Source: Bradyrhizobium sp. CB82 (lineage in GTDB: Bacteria > Pseudomonadota > Alphaproteobacteria > Rhizobiales > Xanthobacteraceae). Taken from it: a stretch of 64,000 nt of DNA. Shown here piece by piece: positions 25,589 through 34,503 of this stretch; position 1 is the stretch's first letter, and the number at the start of each line of letters is the position of its first letter. The stretch lies in contig NZ_CP121650.1 of NCBI RefSeq assembly GCF_029714405.1, forward strand, positions 1,989,001-2,053,000. The letters run 5' to 3'. The notes beneath the pieces are model-generated. The model was not told the DNA's origin, did not search any database, and was given only the letters and a program-made list of their open reading frames with translations. The position numbers and the translations under genes were made by a program.

Positions 25589-26440
25589 TTGAATACGAAC
25601 GTAGATCTCGATCCCTCATCCAGCGAAAAGACACTTGAGCCGTTCGTCCGCCTCATCGGCGCCGAGTTCGTCGAATTCATCTTCGAGCGGGCACCGCGGA
25701 AAGTGGCCTCGAGGGTATCGAAGGCCCTCGATCACTTTTCCAAAGCCATGCGGCTCACTGGCGTCGACGAGGAAATGGGTGCCATCCGCTGTATTGCGGC
25801 CGAAGAGGAGCTTGTAGTCGCAATTTTTGAAGTGCTCAAATTGAACGCCGCAAACCTTCCGGCGCACGAAGACTTCATCCGACGATACAAGAACCATTAC
25901 GTGAAACTCTCCTTCCATCCAGTGCTTTCTCAATTTCGCTGGATACTGAGCGACATGATCCGGAATGGGATCACATTTCCGGGTTGGGAGAACCTAATCA
26001 CGATGCGGCTCGAACCGGTGGTCGACGAGGGTCGAGTCAAGCTGCGAATGCACAAGGAGGATGGTCAGGAGCTCGTGGCGCTGAACCCACTCAACGTTTC
26101 CATCTCCTGTGACGATCTTGATCACGAAGATGTCGTGGAGGAATTGTTTCGCGATTTCGAGGCGGAGATCACTAGGCAAAGCGGGATGACCGTTCGACAG
26201 TTCATCACGGCGCGAGCCGAGTTCCGCAATACGCTCCTATACGCGACGGACGCAGGCTACGGTGCGATGGCAGATCGACTCGACGAACTCATCGAGCGGT
26301 CATTTTCCGTGGCATATCGCGATCTACTGTGGGCGCTTGCGATACTGCTGGACAACAAACCGGCGCATCGCAACTGGGGGCTGGTCAGCCAATTCATCGG
26401 TCTTTACCGACGGGTCCTGTCTCACAGTAAACTGATCTAG
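25589..26440 (+). CDS. hypothetical protein downstream of the caspase-like gene
   Basis: 283 aa, starting at a TTG (25589) 95 bases after the caspase-like gene. Mostly helical, with no signal peptide or transmembrane segment. Recognisable stretches are FVEFIFERAPRKVASRVSKA, EDFIRRYKNHYVKLSFHPVL and LYATDAGYGAMADRLDELIE; none brings a known family to mind. Good coding character supports it as real. It may be the last gene of the divergent unit or an independent gene. Function unknown. Confidence 0.6.
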   Translation: MNTNVDLDPSSSEKTLEPFVRLIGAEFVEFIFERAPRKVASRVSKALDHFSKAMRLTGVDEEMGAIRCIAAEEELVVAIFEVLKLNAANLPAHEDFIRRYKNHYVKLSFHPVLSQFRWILSDMIRNGITFPGWENLITMRLEPVVDEGRVKLRMHKEDGQELVALNPLNVSISCDDLDHEDVVEELFRDFEAEITRQSGMTVRQFITARAEFRNTLLYATDAGYGAMADRLDELIERSFSVAYRDLLWALAILLDNKPAHRNWGLVSQFIGLYRRVLSHSKLI

Positions 26441-26473
26441 ATCCAGCTCGGTCCGACGCCGCGACGTGACCGC

Positions 26474-26925
26474 CTGTTCAAAACGGCCGATAGCTGCGTT
26501 CCGCTCCCCACTGCCCACCTTTTCCAAGATGCACTAGCCTCCCAAGCTCGCCTGAGATACCGCGTGTTCGTTCAGCAGCGGGGCTGCCCCATTTGCATCA
26601 CGGCGATCTAGAATTCGACGAGTTCGACACCCCTGCCGCGGTATACCTGGTATGGCGTGATGAACAGCGGATCGTGCGTGGTCTCATCCGCATGCTTCGC
26701 ACTGACCGGCCCTACATGATGGAGAGCTATTGGCCTCACCTCGTGCGGGACGACCTTCCACACTCCGCCGACATCTTTCAAATCACCCGCGTTTGCGTCG
26801 ACAAGACGGTCGATCCGTTCCGTCGTCGGACCATTCTACCTGAGCTGCTATGTGCCGTCGCCGGACATCTCGATCTCATGGGAGGCGTCGGCATGGTCGG
26901 CGTAACGCTGTCCGTTTGTGGGTGA
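26474..26925 (+). pseudogene. acyl-homoserine-lactone synthase (LuxI family) relic
   Basis: The readable core HGDLEFDEFDTPAAVYLVWR, then IVRGLIRMLRTDRPYMMESY, IFQITRVCVDKTVDPFRRR and ELLCAVAGHLDL match the autoinducer synthase fold (ExxFD, the RxT/RxC core). The N-terminal part, AHLFQDALASQARLRYRVFV, lies in another frame and has no start codon after an in-frame stop near 26440. The frames join at about 26578 (QQRG then GLPHLHH). The C-terminus breaks off at GVTLSVCG, about 70-90 residues short. The gene is therefore triply damaged: no start, frameshift, truncated end. It shows that a quorum-sensing locus once lay here. Confidence 0.8.
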
Positions 26926-26969
26926 TCAGTCGCGCCGCGGCCATTCTGGACCCATCCCTTGCAGGAAGC

Positions 26970-26995
26970 CCGCCGGATAGCAGTCGATCCGGCGG
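26970..26995. terminator. inverted repeat between convergent genes
   Basis: CCGCCGGAT (26970-26978) and ATCCGGCGG (26987-26995) form a perfect 9-bp stem with an 8-base loop between the LuxI relic and the convergent sigma-like gene. There is no T run on either side, so termination is probable but not certain. Confidence 0.4.
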
Positions 26996-27032
26996 CAGGG
27001 TTCGCTAGAGCGACGCCGTCACTCGCGGCGGA

Positions 27033-27881
27033 TTAATGAGCGTTCAGGTTCTGGTACTTGGTTTCGATCTGCCCGTGAAGTGTGCGCACCCATCGCGTCG
27101 AGTTGTTGATATCTGCTGCGATTGCTTTCTGATCGCGCCCTGCAACGAGGCCTTCGAAGACCTGCTTCTGCTTGGGATTGAGAGAATCCTGCAGCTTGGC
27201 CATAACATCTCTGTACTCGACGCCCTCCGAGAGAAGTTGGTTGGGGTCGGCATCGCGCTCATCGATGCTTTCGATAGGCGTCCATTGAATGCTCCGCCCC
27301 TCGTCGGTGAGCATGTTTCTCAGCGCCCTCAGCACGTAGGCTCGAAGCCTTCCGTCCGGCAGGGCGGACAGAGACGGACACCTGACCAGTATCTTCATCA
27401 TCATCTCGCTCGAGACGTCATCCGCTTCCAAGCCGAGATACGGATAGCGGCGTAGACGCTTGTCAGCTTCTACGTTCAGGGCCGCGAGCAAAGCCTTACT
27501 CGCTCGATTGTGCTCGGGCGTATCGGCCTTTTCGGCGCAGAACTCCTTGACGTTCGAACTGATGACCGGATCCACGATGGTTACGTCGTTGTCCTTGCTC
27601 CGGGCCCACGTCCGCGACATGCCCCCGCCGACGAGCACGGACGTGCTCAGTGCCGTGCTGTCGAGCAAGGAAAGTCTGCGCTGCGATGCAATACCTTGCA
27701 TCGCCCTCTCCATGGCCGAACTGCCAAAAGAGAGCGAACTCCTGGACGCCGCGATCGCGGCTGTATCACCGACGATCGCCCTTGAGACGGCGCGAGCGAC
27801 GATGAGGGCTTGAGCGGACGCTGCCGTCGTCGTCACGCCGAGGCTGAGCAAGCAGACAAGAACACGAAGATACTTGCGCAT
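27033..27881 (-). CDS. exported protein with a sigma-70-like (region 2 and region 4) domain
   Basis: 282 aa. Residues 1-25 are a classic signal peptide (MRKYLRVLVCLLSLGVTTTA, cleavage near ASAQA). Residues about 120-280 look like an ECF-type sigma factor: EADDVSSEMMMKIL plus LRAYVLRALRNMLTDEGR for region 2, and DSLNPKQKQVFEGLVAGRDQ plus KAIAADINNSTRWVRTLH for region 4 with its HTH. A sigma-like domain after a signal peptide is contradictory, because sigma factors act in the cytosol. Either the domain has a new role, the signal is not used, or translation really starts at an internal ATG (27623, MSRTWARSKDND). It follows a small exported protein gene by 93 bases on the same strand. Confidence 0.7.
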   Translation of the reverse strand: MRKYLRVLVCLLSLGVTTTAASAQALIVARAVSRAIVGDTAAIAASRSSLSFGSSAMERAMQGIASQRRLSLLDSTALSTSVLVGGGMSRTWARSKDNDVTIVDPVISSNVKEFCAEKADTPEHNRASKALLAALNVEADKRLRRYPYLGLEADDVSSEMMMKILVRCPSLSALPDGRLRAYVLRALRNMLTDEGRSIQWTPIESIDERDADPNQLLSEGVEYRDVMAKLQDSLNPKQKQVFEGLVAGRDQKAIAADINNSTRWVRTLHGQIETKYQNLNAH

Positions 27882-27974
27882 GGGACACCTACACGATGTT
27901 TGAACTTGATCTAAGGTGGGTTGAGGGTTGAAAAAGGCCGCCCGGGGGCTGAGGAGCCGGCGGGCGGCCGAGAT

Positions 27975-28163
27975 TTATGTGCGGTGCGAGGTCGGCTTCT
28001 TCGGTGGCACCGTCGGGTTCGGCAGGGTCATCGGCCCCTGCTTCTTCGGGCAAATCGTAACCGGTTTGTTGTTGACGTAGATCTTGCGGCATTCCTGTGC
28101 CGCTGCGGTCTGCATGCTGATTGCGACGGCGACAAGCGCGATTCCGATGGTCTTCCCGTTCAT
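27975..28163 (-). CDS. small exported protein with a Cys pair and Pro-rich tail
   Basis: 62 aa from an ATG at 28163 preceded by AAAGGA. Signal peptide MNGKTIGIALVAVAISMQTA with cleavage near AAAQ, then ECRKIYVNNKPVTICPKKQG with two cysteines likely to form a periplasmic disulfide, then a proline-rich tail (TLPNPTVPPKKPTSHRT). The frame is open from 28256, but the signal peptide fixes the start. Probably in one transcript with the sigma-like exported protein. Function unknown. Confidence 0.65.
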   Translation of the reverse strand: MNGKTIGIALVAVAISMQTAAAQECRKIYVNNKPVTICPKKQGPMTLPNPTVPPKKPTSHRT

Positions 28164-28781
28164 TGTGGTTCCTTTCGAGCTGCGTCGGCCTTTCCGACGC
28201 GCTCTCCCGGAGCGGCCTTGAGAAAGGCGACATACCCGGTGCACGAAGGGAAGCATCGAAAGCGGAATGGCCTGCTCAAAATTTCTTAGTTTTGCAGCGC
28301 ACCACGATCTCCGTGGAGGGGCAAAACCAGGGGCGGAACCGCAAGAATTCGACTTTGCGCAGAAACGGTTGAAATTCGAACGCTGCTCGGCCTACACGGT
28401 CGGCACGCTTTCAGCGTGCGTCAGCCTGGTTGTCGCGACCCCGAGCGGCTACTGCCATCGGCTCCGCTCAATATCCTGCTAGACGACATCCGCGCCGATT
28501 TCCTCAGCATGGTCTGGGAGGTTCTGGGCGTCTCGGCCGCTCGCGTTGTTCGTGCGCCACTTCAACTGATCCCGGAGCAGGCATGGACGCGGCCCGACGG
28601 TTGCTAGAAGCGATCGTACGGATCGAACACTCCAGCATCCGTGAATGCCTCTAGCCAAACGAGGAACCGGCGACAGGACACCACGGTTTTCCCGTACGCG
28701 CTTCACCTCACCGGCAAGAAGGTTGACATACTTGCTTACGCGGCCGGGGTAATCGGTCTCGCCCATCAGACCTTGAGCGCG
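28164..28781. other. intergenic stretch between exported-protein genes and zorD
   Basis: About 620 bases. It should contain the promoter for the leftward exported pair and the terminator of the Zorya operon. Open frames here have poor coding character. I see no RNA gene or mobile element. Confidence 0.45.
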
Positions 28782-31499
28782 TTAAGCAAGCAATTGCCTC
28801 GGCCACTCGAGCAATTCCTTGCGGCCAACCAATTCAATCCCGTATTTCTCGGCGCGTTCGACCGCTGAGCGCGAGAACCGGGCCGCGTTGGTGACTGCCA
28901 AGAGCCGAGCATCTTCCGAATAGTTTGTTCGTGCTCGCAGCAAGTCATCTATAGCTTCTGGACCGCAAACAACATTGTCCCCCTGAGTGTGCTTGCATTG
29001 AACGATAGCGCGGGCACCGGAAGCTCGATGCAGCAACACGCCGTCCGCGCCGCCGTCATGAGATTTCGGGGTGCGCGATGCTTCCCAGCCGAGCGAGATG
29101 CAGCGGCTCAGCACCCACCGTTCAAATGCGATCGGTTCCATAAAATCAAGGTCGTCAATTTCGACTGGACTAAGTCTGATTTCCGGAGATTCTCGAGCGA
29201 GATTTTCGGTAAACCAATCCTGATCTCGCTTGGCGTTTACCGGCGGAACGAGCATGCGCGCTGATAAATTGCGCTTGCGAGCAAGAAGAGCGTTTAAAAG
29301 GGCATCAAAGCTACTGTCGCCATAACTTGGGTGAATTGCCATCGGATAATAGATGTGCACCGTCCTGTCTTGACCAATGCGGTACACGCGGTCGGTGCAT
29401 TGGTCCTCAACTGCTGGATTCCACCAACGCGACAAATGAATAACATGATTGGCCGCGGTCAGCGTTAAGCCAACTCCACCCGCACGAGGCGAGAGAATCA
29501 TTACGTCAAACATTCCGCGCTGCTGCTGAAACTGATCGACGAAAGCCTGGCGCTTGTCTCCTGAAATCTCACCATTGATTTGCATGGGCCTCCTTGCGAG
29601 CCCATATCGACTTTTAATGATGGGGGCCAAGTGCTCCTGGAGCTCGAGGCTTTCCAAAAAGATCAAGGCCTTTTCCTTGCGCGAAGCAATTTCATCCAGA
29701 ATTGAGAATGTCTCAGCCAGCCTCGCAGACTGTTCGATGAATGATTTTGGATCCTTGATCTCACCGGCCGGCGGCCAAATCGGATGCAGTGAAACGCCCC
29801 TGAGCAAGTGCAATGTCTCCAACATAGGTCCCGACGCGGGATCCTTCGCGCGATTGACCACGTTCGCGTATACGCGCGCCTGATCCAATGGCATTGCGCG
29901 TCGACGGACGTGAATCCGCTTCTCCGGGAGACCTTCCAGTTCTTCTGATTTTAGCCGGCGCAACATTGCTGATGGAGTCTCAGAATCACTCGAGAGCAAC
30001 GCCTTGTGAAGCGTTACCATGGCTTCATCGTCGTCTGGCGAATACCTCTTGCTGAAATCCTTTAGGTCGCCAAGGCAGCCCGGACTTATTATGTCCATAA
30101 TACACCAAAGATCCGAAAGCTGGTTCTCGATCGGTGTGCCTGTCAAACCAAGAATGAAGTCTGCATTCAGCGTCTTCGCCGCACGAGTCAGCAGCGAGGA
30201 GGGCGATTTCACCTTTTGCATCTCGTCAAATACCGCACACGCAAAGGGTATCGATGCGAAGCTAAGATGGTGGTCCCGCAAGGTTTCATAGGTTGTCAGG
30301 ACCCAGTCTGCTTGCTGCATGCGTCGATGATCGAGAGCTGGAGCTCCGCGGTCCACGTCACGCGTACTCGATATTTTCAAGGCCTTAAGGTGTCGCCCGT
30401 AGGCTCGGCATATCTCTCCAAGCCCGGGCTCGTGCAGATGGTGGTCATGTTCATTACCCCAGTTGGCCAAAAGGCCGGTGGGTGCGACGATTATTATCGG
30501 CCGCCTTTGACCCGAAACACGTTGGCTTTGCTCTCTGAGCCACGCGAGAAACGACAGCGCTTGGAGCGTCTTCCCAAGGCCCATATCATCGGCAAGCAGC
30601 ACGCCCGCGGTACCGCGCATCCAGTTCTGCTGCATCCATTGCAACCCGGTCCTTTGATGTTTCATCAAAGTTGGGCGTACCGCGACTGGCAACTCTAAGG
30701 TCGGGCCACTTCGCGGTGATGGCTTTCTGGTGAATCCGAGCTTGTCGAAATTTTCCTCAACGAGGAGAACGTGCTTGTCTTCGCCCGCACGCTCCGTCGG
30801 TCGCGCTGTAGTTTGGTCGGCTGTCACCAGGTTAGGCGACGGATCGATGGCTCCCATCAGTTCAGACAGCGATTTCTCAGTTTCATCTGTAGTTGGGATT
30901 CGGACTTTTTGTTCTCCGAACTCGACAAACTCCTCACCTTTCGCTTTGGCGTTTTTGATCGAGTCCCGGAGGGCTGCAACGTCCTCAGGCTTAAGTTCTA
31001 GGTATTGTCCGCCAACCTGCAGGCCAAATTTCTCCGGGAGCCAAGCATTAGGCTCTCGCTTGATCCAAGGAAGTACCGGAGGTGTCCAGACGCCAATACC
31101 AGTGACACGAGCTGAATACTGCTCCGTTTCCACGAAGATCCGCTCTACTTCATCCTCGGCAAGAGCCTCTCCAAGAGCCTCCTTCAGGTAAAGTTGGGGG
31201 GCCTGGACGAAGCGCTTGCGGGTCTCGGCATCCGCCTGCTGCATTTGATGGACCACGGTCATGGCGGACTGCAGCACCGGATCAAGATACAGATAAACTC
31301 CGCGCTCGATTAGGTAGGAGGATTTTACGGCAAGTGATGATCGGAAGCGTTCGTTAGCGAAAACAGATTGCTGATGCTCGGTCAAAACACCTTCTGTCTC
31401 GCTTACCGCTGCCCCGATATCGTCCTCGCGGCCACGATCACGAATGCGTCGTCCAAATAAAACCGGATCAAAATCGAAGCTTCCTTTGTTTACTCTCAA
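28782..31499 (-). CDS. zorD: ZorD: SNF2-type helicase with C-terminal Mrr-like nuclease (main part)
   Basis: 905 aa starting at a TTG that overlaps the upstream ORF (TTGA). SNF2 helicase motor: motif I LLADDMGLGKTLQ (about residue 303), motif II ACAVFDEMQKVKS, motif III LGLTGTPIENQLSDLW, and the C-terminal RecA lobe with SPRAGGVGLTLTAANHVIHL and QCTDRVYRIGQDRTVHIY. The C-terminus (about 790-905) is an Mrr-like PD-(D/E)XK domain: LGWEASRTPKSHDGGADGV and AIVQCKHTQGDN. This is the ZorD architecture of type I Zorya, where ZorAB senses phage at the envelope and ZorC/ZorD bind and degrade phage DNA. The N-terminal ~205 residues expected before RVNKGSFDFDP are on a separate ORF (31496-32113), so zorD is split. 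Last gene of the operon. Confidence 0.88.
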   Translation of the reverse strand: MRVNKGSFDFDPVLFGRRIRDRGREDDIGAAVSETEGVLTEHQQSVFANERFRSSLAVKSSYLIERGVYLYLDPVLQSAMTVVHQMQQADAETRKRFVQAPQLYLKEALGEALAEDEVERIFVETEQYSARVTGIGVWTPPVLPWIKREPNAWLPEKFGLQVGGQYLELKPEDVAALRDSIKNAKAKGEEFVEFGEQKVRIPTTDETEKSLSELMGAIDPSPNLVTADQTTARPTERAGEDKHVLLVEENFDKLGFTRKPSPRSGPTLELPVAVRPTLMKHQRTGLQWMQQNWMRGTAGVLLADDMGLGKTLQALSFLAWLREQSQRVSGQRRPIIIVAPTGLLANWGNEHDHHLHEPGLGEICRAYGRHLKALKISSTRDVDRGAPALDHRRMQQADWVLTTYETLRDHHLSFASIPFACAVFDEMQKVKSPSSLLTRAAKTLNADFILGLTGTPIENQLSDLWCIMDIISPGCLGDLKDFSKRYSPDDDEAMVTLHKALLSSDSETPSAMLRRLKSEELEGLPEKRIHVRRRAMPLDQARVYANVVNRAKDPASGPMLETLHLLRGVSLHPIWPPAGEIKDPKSFIEQSARLAETFSILDEIASRKEKALIFLESLELQEHLAPIIKSRYGLARRPMQINGEISGDKRQAFVDQFQQQRGMFDVMILSPRAGGVGLTLTAANHVIHLSRWWNPAVEDQCTDRVYRIGQDRTVHIYYPMAIHPSYGDSSFDALLNALLARKRNLSARMLVPPVNAKRDQDWFTENLARESPEIRLSPVEIDDLDFMEPIAFERWVLSRCISLGWEASRTPKSHDGGADGVLLHRASGARAIVQCKHTQGDNVVCGPEAIDDLLRARTNYSEDARLLAVTNAARFSRSAVERAEKYGIELVGRKELLEWPRQLLA

Positions 31500-32113
31500 A
31501 CTAAGCGAGAACGCGGACGCATGAACGATCCGAAAATTGGAGAAATATTGATAGAAAGCTGCTCAACTGTCTCCTGAGGAAATAGGGCTTGCAAGCGCGC
31601 TAGACGCTCCATGCGGGCGCCGTCGTCGCGAATATCCGCAGCAGAGAAGCCGTCCACGGCTTCAATCATGGAGAACAACGGTTGTGGCAACCTGTAGTTT
31701 TCGCCGCCGACAGATACCAAAGCACCTCGTCTTTCCGCTCGTAGAGACCTGTTTGCCTCGTCGATCCATCGGTACGAAATGGAAAAATCCGCGTCCGTGA
31801 CCAGATTCTGTGTACTTACCTGCAGGACAAAGCGCATGGAAGGCGGCAGCCCTAAGCCAAGGGCTTGCGGCTCGGACAGCGAGGCAATCGTCTCATCATC
31901 GATAAAGAGAGCGTCTGCGCGTCTTTCCACCCGGCTTTCAGTGTCGTCTGCCGACGCAAGTATGCGGGAAAGTCCTGAGAACGACTGGTTTGACATACGA
32001 TCGGCCCAGATCTCAACCGGCAGAGTTTCGGTACGACCGATCCACGGCTTCTCGACCAAACGTAGTTCCACACCTCCCTGCGTTATCCCGTATTGAAAAG
32101 AGAGACGACCCAT
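31496..32113 (-). CDS. N-terminal segment of ZorD as a separate ORF
   Basis: 205 aa from the ATG at 32113, four bases after the zorC stop and after AAGAGG. The open frame reaches 32260 but would then overlap zorC by 143 bases, so I prefer 32113. Content: GVELRLVEKPWIGRTETLPV, NYRLPQPLFSMIEAVDGF and RLARLQALFPQETVEQLSIN, which resembles the region preceding the helicase motor in large SNF2 proteins. The stop overlaps the TTG of the 905-aa ORF. Read one base off, the downstream frame continues upstream as FSLSLRVNKGSFDFDP, so the two ORFs look like one 1100-residue ZorD broken by a single frameshift. Alternatively the bacterium makes a two-chain ZorD. Confidence 0.7.
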   Translation of the reverse strand: MGRLSFQYGITQGGVELRLVEKPWIGRTETLPVEIWADRMSNQSFSGLSRILASADDTESRVERRADALFIDDETIASLSEPQALGLGLPPSMRFVLQVSTQNLVTDADFSISYRWIDEANRSLRAERRGALVSVGGENYRLPQPLFSMIEAVDGFSAADIRDDGARMERLARLQALFPQETVEQLSINISPIFGSFMRPRSRLV

Positions 32114-32117
32114 GGGT

Positions 32118-33515
32118 TTACCTCTTGCCTCTACGCGGTAGGTATTCGTGCTCTGCCAATCTGATTCCTGTGTGCCTTCGAATGTAGCTCTCGGCTTTGC
32201 CTTGCCATCCATCGGGCGGACTATGAACGATATCGAAATCGGAATCTTTCCGTAGCTCAACCGCTACGTAGGTCGACGAGTTAAATTTAGGGGCCGCAGC
32301 ATTTCCTCTCCTCCAAATACGGAGCCGACCGTTGTGACTCCAGTCGGCGACGATCAGATCGCCGATGCTGAGCAGCAGTACCGCTTGGTCAGGACCCGCG
32401 CCGCCCAGCGTGCCGAAGCGATTCATAAGTTGGTCAGACGTTGCTTCCGCGATCTTGCGCGCAACGTGCGCACCATTACTTCCGAATGCAACCCACGCGT
32501 TGGCAACAAATCCTCTTTCGATGTATGCGCTCCAGAAAGCACGTCGGTAATCCCATTGGTGTCGTTCGGCAACGCGGTCGACGACCTTAAGAAATTGCTC
32601 AAGGGTGGCCTGCGCTAGCCATCTGATTATTGTCTCTAGAGCTGCTTGACGTGTGCCCAACCACGCTCCTCGATCGATTCGTGGGTCGCTTAGGTTTTCG
32701 ATCAAGAACCGTTGAATGACATCCTTGATTGCTGGGTCGGGATCGCTTCTTGCCCAAGGCGTCAGGAGAGCGTTGGCAATCGCGCCACGATGCGCCGAAT
32801 AATGAAGCCCGCCAGTGTCTGACTTCGCCCATGCAATGACGCGATCGACATCCTCGAGCATTGGATCACTTTTGAGGCGATGCTCGGTAAGGACAAGTGC
32901 GTTCAAAAATACGGCCGAGGAGAGTCCGCCGGACAGCAATGGTCCACTAAGGCCCGCCAGCTCCATCTCTTTGCGTGGATTTGAAGTCTTCATGATGGCA
33001 TCGCACAGACGCGCGGAAACCTGCATTGGGTTGAAAAGTCCGTACAGTTGGTGCCTCTCAGGCCACAACCACTGTCCATTCGTTGGAATGGTTGTGATTA
33101 TCTCCCGCAGAAACATCCCAATCTGACGGATTCCAGGATGCTTTTCGTCGAAGTGGGCGCAATATGCATGAATGAGACGTTTGATCGCGAGGCGGCTTCG
33201 TATTGAACGGAGGGCACCCAGGTATAGCTCTAGAAATCGCGGATCGTCCGCTAGCTTAGCCTCCCCGTCGAATAAGCAGCTGGCAGAAAGCCGCATGTCC
33301 CTCAAGCTGAGAGACGACAAATCTCCCGCGCGAGCCGCCGACCGTAGCTTCTCCAGCAGAACGGCGTAGTCGACCTTATCGAGGCGGCGAATTTCTTCGT
33401 AGCGCTTGCATAAGTCATCGTAAATTCGCTCTACTCTAGGGCGGTCCGGTAGCCGTGGCGCGCGAACTAATGTTCTAAGCGCCTTAAGTTCTTCGACTCG
33501 TTCACTCAAGCTCAT
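32118..33515 (-). CDS. zorC: ZorC: EH-signature domain protein of type I Zorya
   Basis: 465 aa. The ATG overlaps the zorB stop (ATGA). The hallmark EH-signature segment is visible around residues 290-350: DRGAWLGTRQAALETIIRWL, FLKVVDRVAERHQWDYRRAF and SAYIERGFVANAWVAFGSNG, with its conserved Glu and His. The N-terminal half is helical. The C-terminal IGDLIVADWSHNGRLRIWRR with FNSSTYVAVELR is beta-rich. ZorC is a cytosolic DNA-associated component that acts with ZorD after the ZorAB motor senses infection. Length and position between zorB and zorD fit type I Zorya. Confidence 0.88.
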   Translation of the reverse strand: MSLSERVEELKALRTLVRAPRLPDRPRVERIYDDLCKRYEEIRRLDKVDYAVLLEKLRSAARAGDLSSLSLRDMRLSASCLFDGEAKLADDPRFLELYLGALRSIRSRLAIKRLIHAYCAHFDEKHPGIRQIGMFLREIITTIPTNGQWLWPERHQLYGLFNPMQVSARLCDAIMKTSNPRKEMELAGLSGPLLSGGLSSAVFLNALVLTEHRLKSDPMLEDVDRVIAWAKSDTGGLHYSAHRGAIANALLTPWARSDPDPAIKDVIQRFLIENLSDPRIDRGAWLGTRQAALETIIRWLAQATLEQFLKVVDRVAERHQWDYRRAFWSAYIERGFVANAWVAFGSNGAHVARKIAEATSDQLMNRFGTLGGAGPDQAVLLLSIGDLIVADWSHNGRLRIWRRGNAAAPKFNSSTYVAVELRKDSDFDIVHSPPDGWQGKAESYIRRHTGIRLAEHEYLPRRGKR

Positions 33516-34498
33516 CGTACGTCTTCAGTGCTATTGAGGTCGTGTTCGATCTGCTTCGCATCCTCGGAACGCGGGCTAGCCATCAAGATGCGTAGGTCTA
33601 TGCGGCGATTTCGCTGCTTCAAGCTCTCGGCATTTTCGCCTGATTCGGGAGTCACGGGCCGATACTCTCCATATCCCGAAACACTGAGAACCGGCTTCCC
33701 ATTTGGGTTCAAATAGAGGCTGAGCTCCCGCTTGACACGCATCAATTCTCGAAAAGTGCTCGTAGCCCGAAGAGCAGATAGGTCGAGATTGTCCTTCGGG
33801 GGGCCGGATATGAGAGCGGTTGATGGGCGATTGTCCGGGGATGTAGGAGGGGTGGGAGCAGTGTCACGTCGAAACATAGACAAGACGCCGCTGGGTGGTG
33901 GCGCGTTGGCGGTCGCCGGACCGGGATTGATCGGTGGCTTGCGTCGAGGATTGTATGCGTCCGCATCTGCGTGCCCCTCTATGAAGATGGCTTCGATCTT
34001 TGATTTGGTTTTAGGGCAGTTGTCGGTGCGCGAGCGTGAGCCGAGGGTGTAGCAAGGCAATACTTGGTCTAGCGCCTCCGCCAAGTTCTTTAGAACTCTG
34101 GATGCGTCCACGCCTCTCGCGCTTAACTCCCAGTTCGATTTGGCGAACAACATTTCCTCAGGCAACCGCAGAATGCCTTCGTCCCTGATGATCGTGACAT
34201 TGAGGCCGCGACTTTGAAGGAAACTGCCGATGTTCTGCAGAACCTCCGCTCGCGTAGCCTCTGAGGCGGTGAGATCCTCAATGAGATCGTTCTGCTTCTT
34301 TGTGGCTTCATTCCGCCTTTGGGTTGCGTCGGCTAGCGTCTGATTTACTTCCTTTTGCTTCTCGGTTGCCTCCTGAAACCGCATGGCGAAAAACATCAGC
34401 ATAATAATAAATATGAACAGAAGACCGATGAACACGTCGGTCATTGAGGCGAAATAGCTCTCCTCTTCGGCGTGATCGGAATAATGGCGAGTTGCCAT
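33512..34498 (-). CDS. zorB: ZorB: MotB/OmpA-like peptidoglycan-binding stator subunit
   Basis: 328 aa. The single N-terminal membrane helix MTDVFIGLLFIFIIMLMFFA (19-38) carries Asp21, equivalent to the ion-binding Asp of MotB-type stators. A periplasmic coiled coil (EKQKEVNQTLADATQRRNEA) is followed by an OmpA/MotB domain: EMLFAKSNWELSARGVD, EAIFIEGHADADAYN, SVSGYGEYRPVTP and KQRNRRIDLRILM. A proline-rich insert (about 195-235) lies inside the OmpA fold. It lies 5 bases after zorA and overlaps zorC by 4. With ZorA it forms the ion-driven motor anchored to the wall that detects phage attack. Confidence 0.92.
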   Translation of the reverse strand: MATRHYSDHAEEESYFASMTDVFIGLLFIFIIMLMFFAMRFQEATEKQKEVNQTLADATQRRNEATKKQNDLIEDLTASEATRAEVLQNIGSFLQSRGLNVTIIRDEGILRLPEEMLFAKSNWELSARGVDASRVLKNLAEALDQVLPCYTLGSRSRTDNCPKTKSKIEAIFIEGHADADAYNPRRKPPINPGPATANAPPPSGVLSMFRRDTAPTPPTSPDNRPSTALISGPPKDNLDLSALRATSTFRELMRVKRELSLYLNPNGKPVLSVSGYGEYRPVTPESGENAESLKQRNRRIDLRILMASPRSEDAKQIEHDLNSTEDVR

Positions 34499-34503
34499 CT
34501 TGC

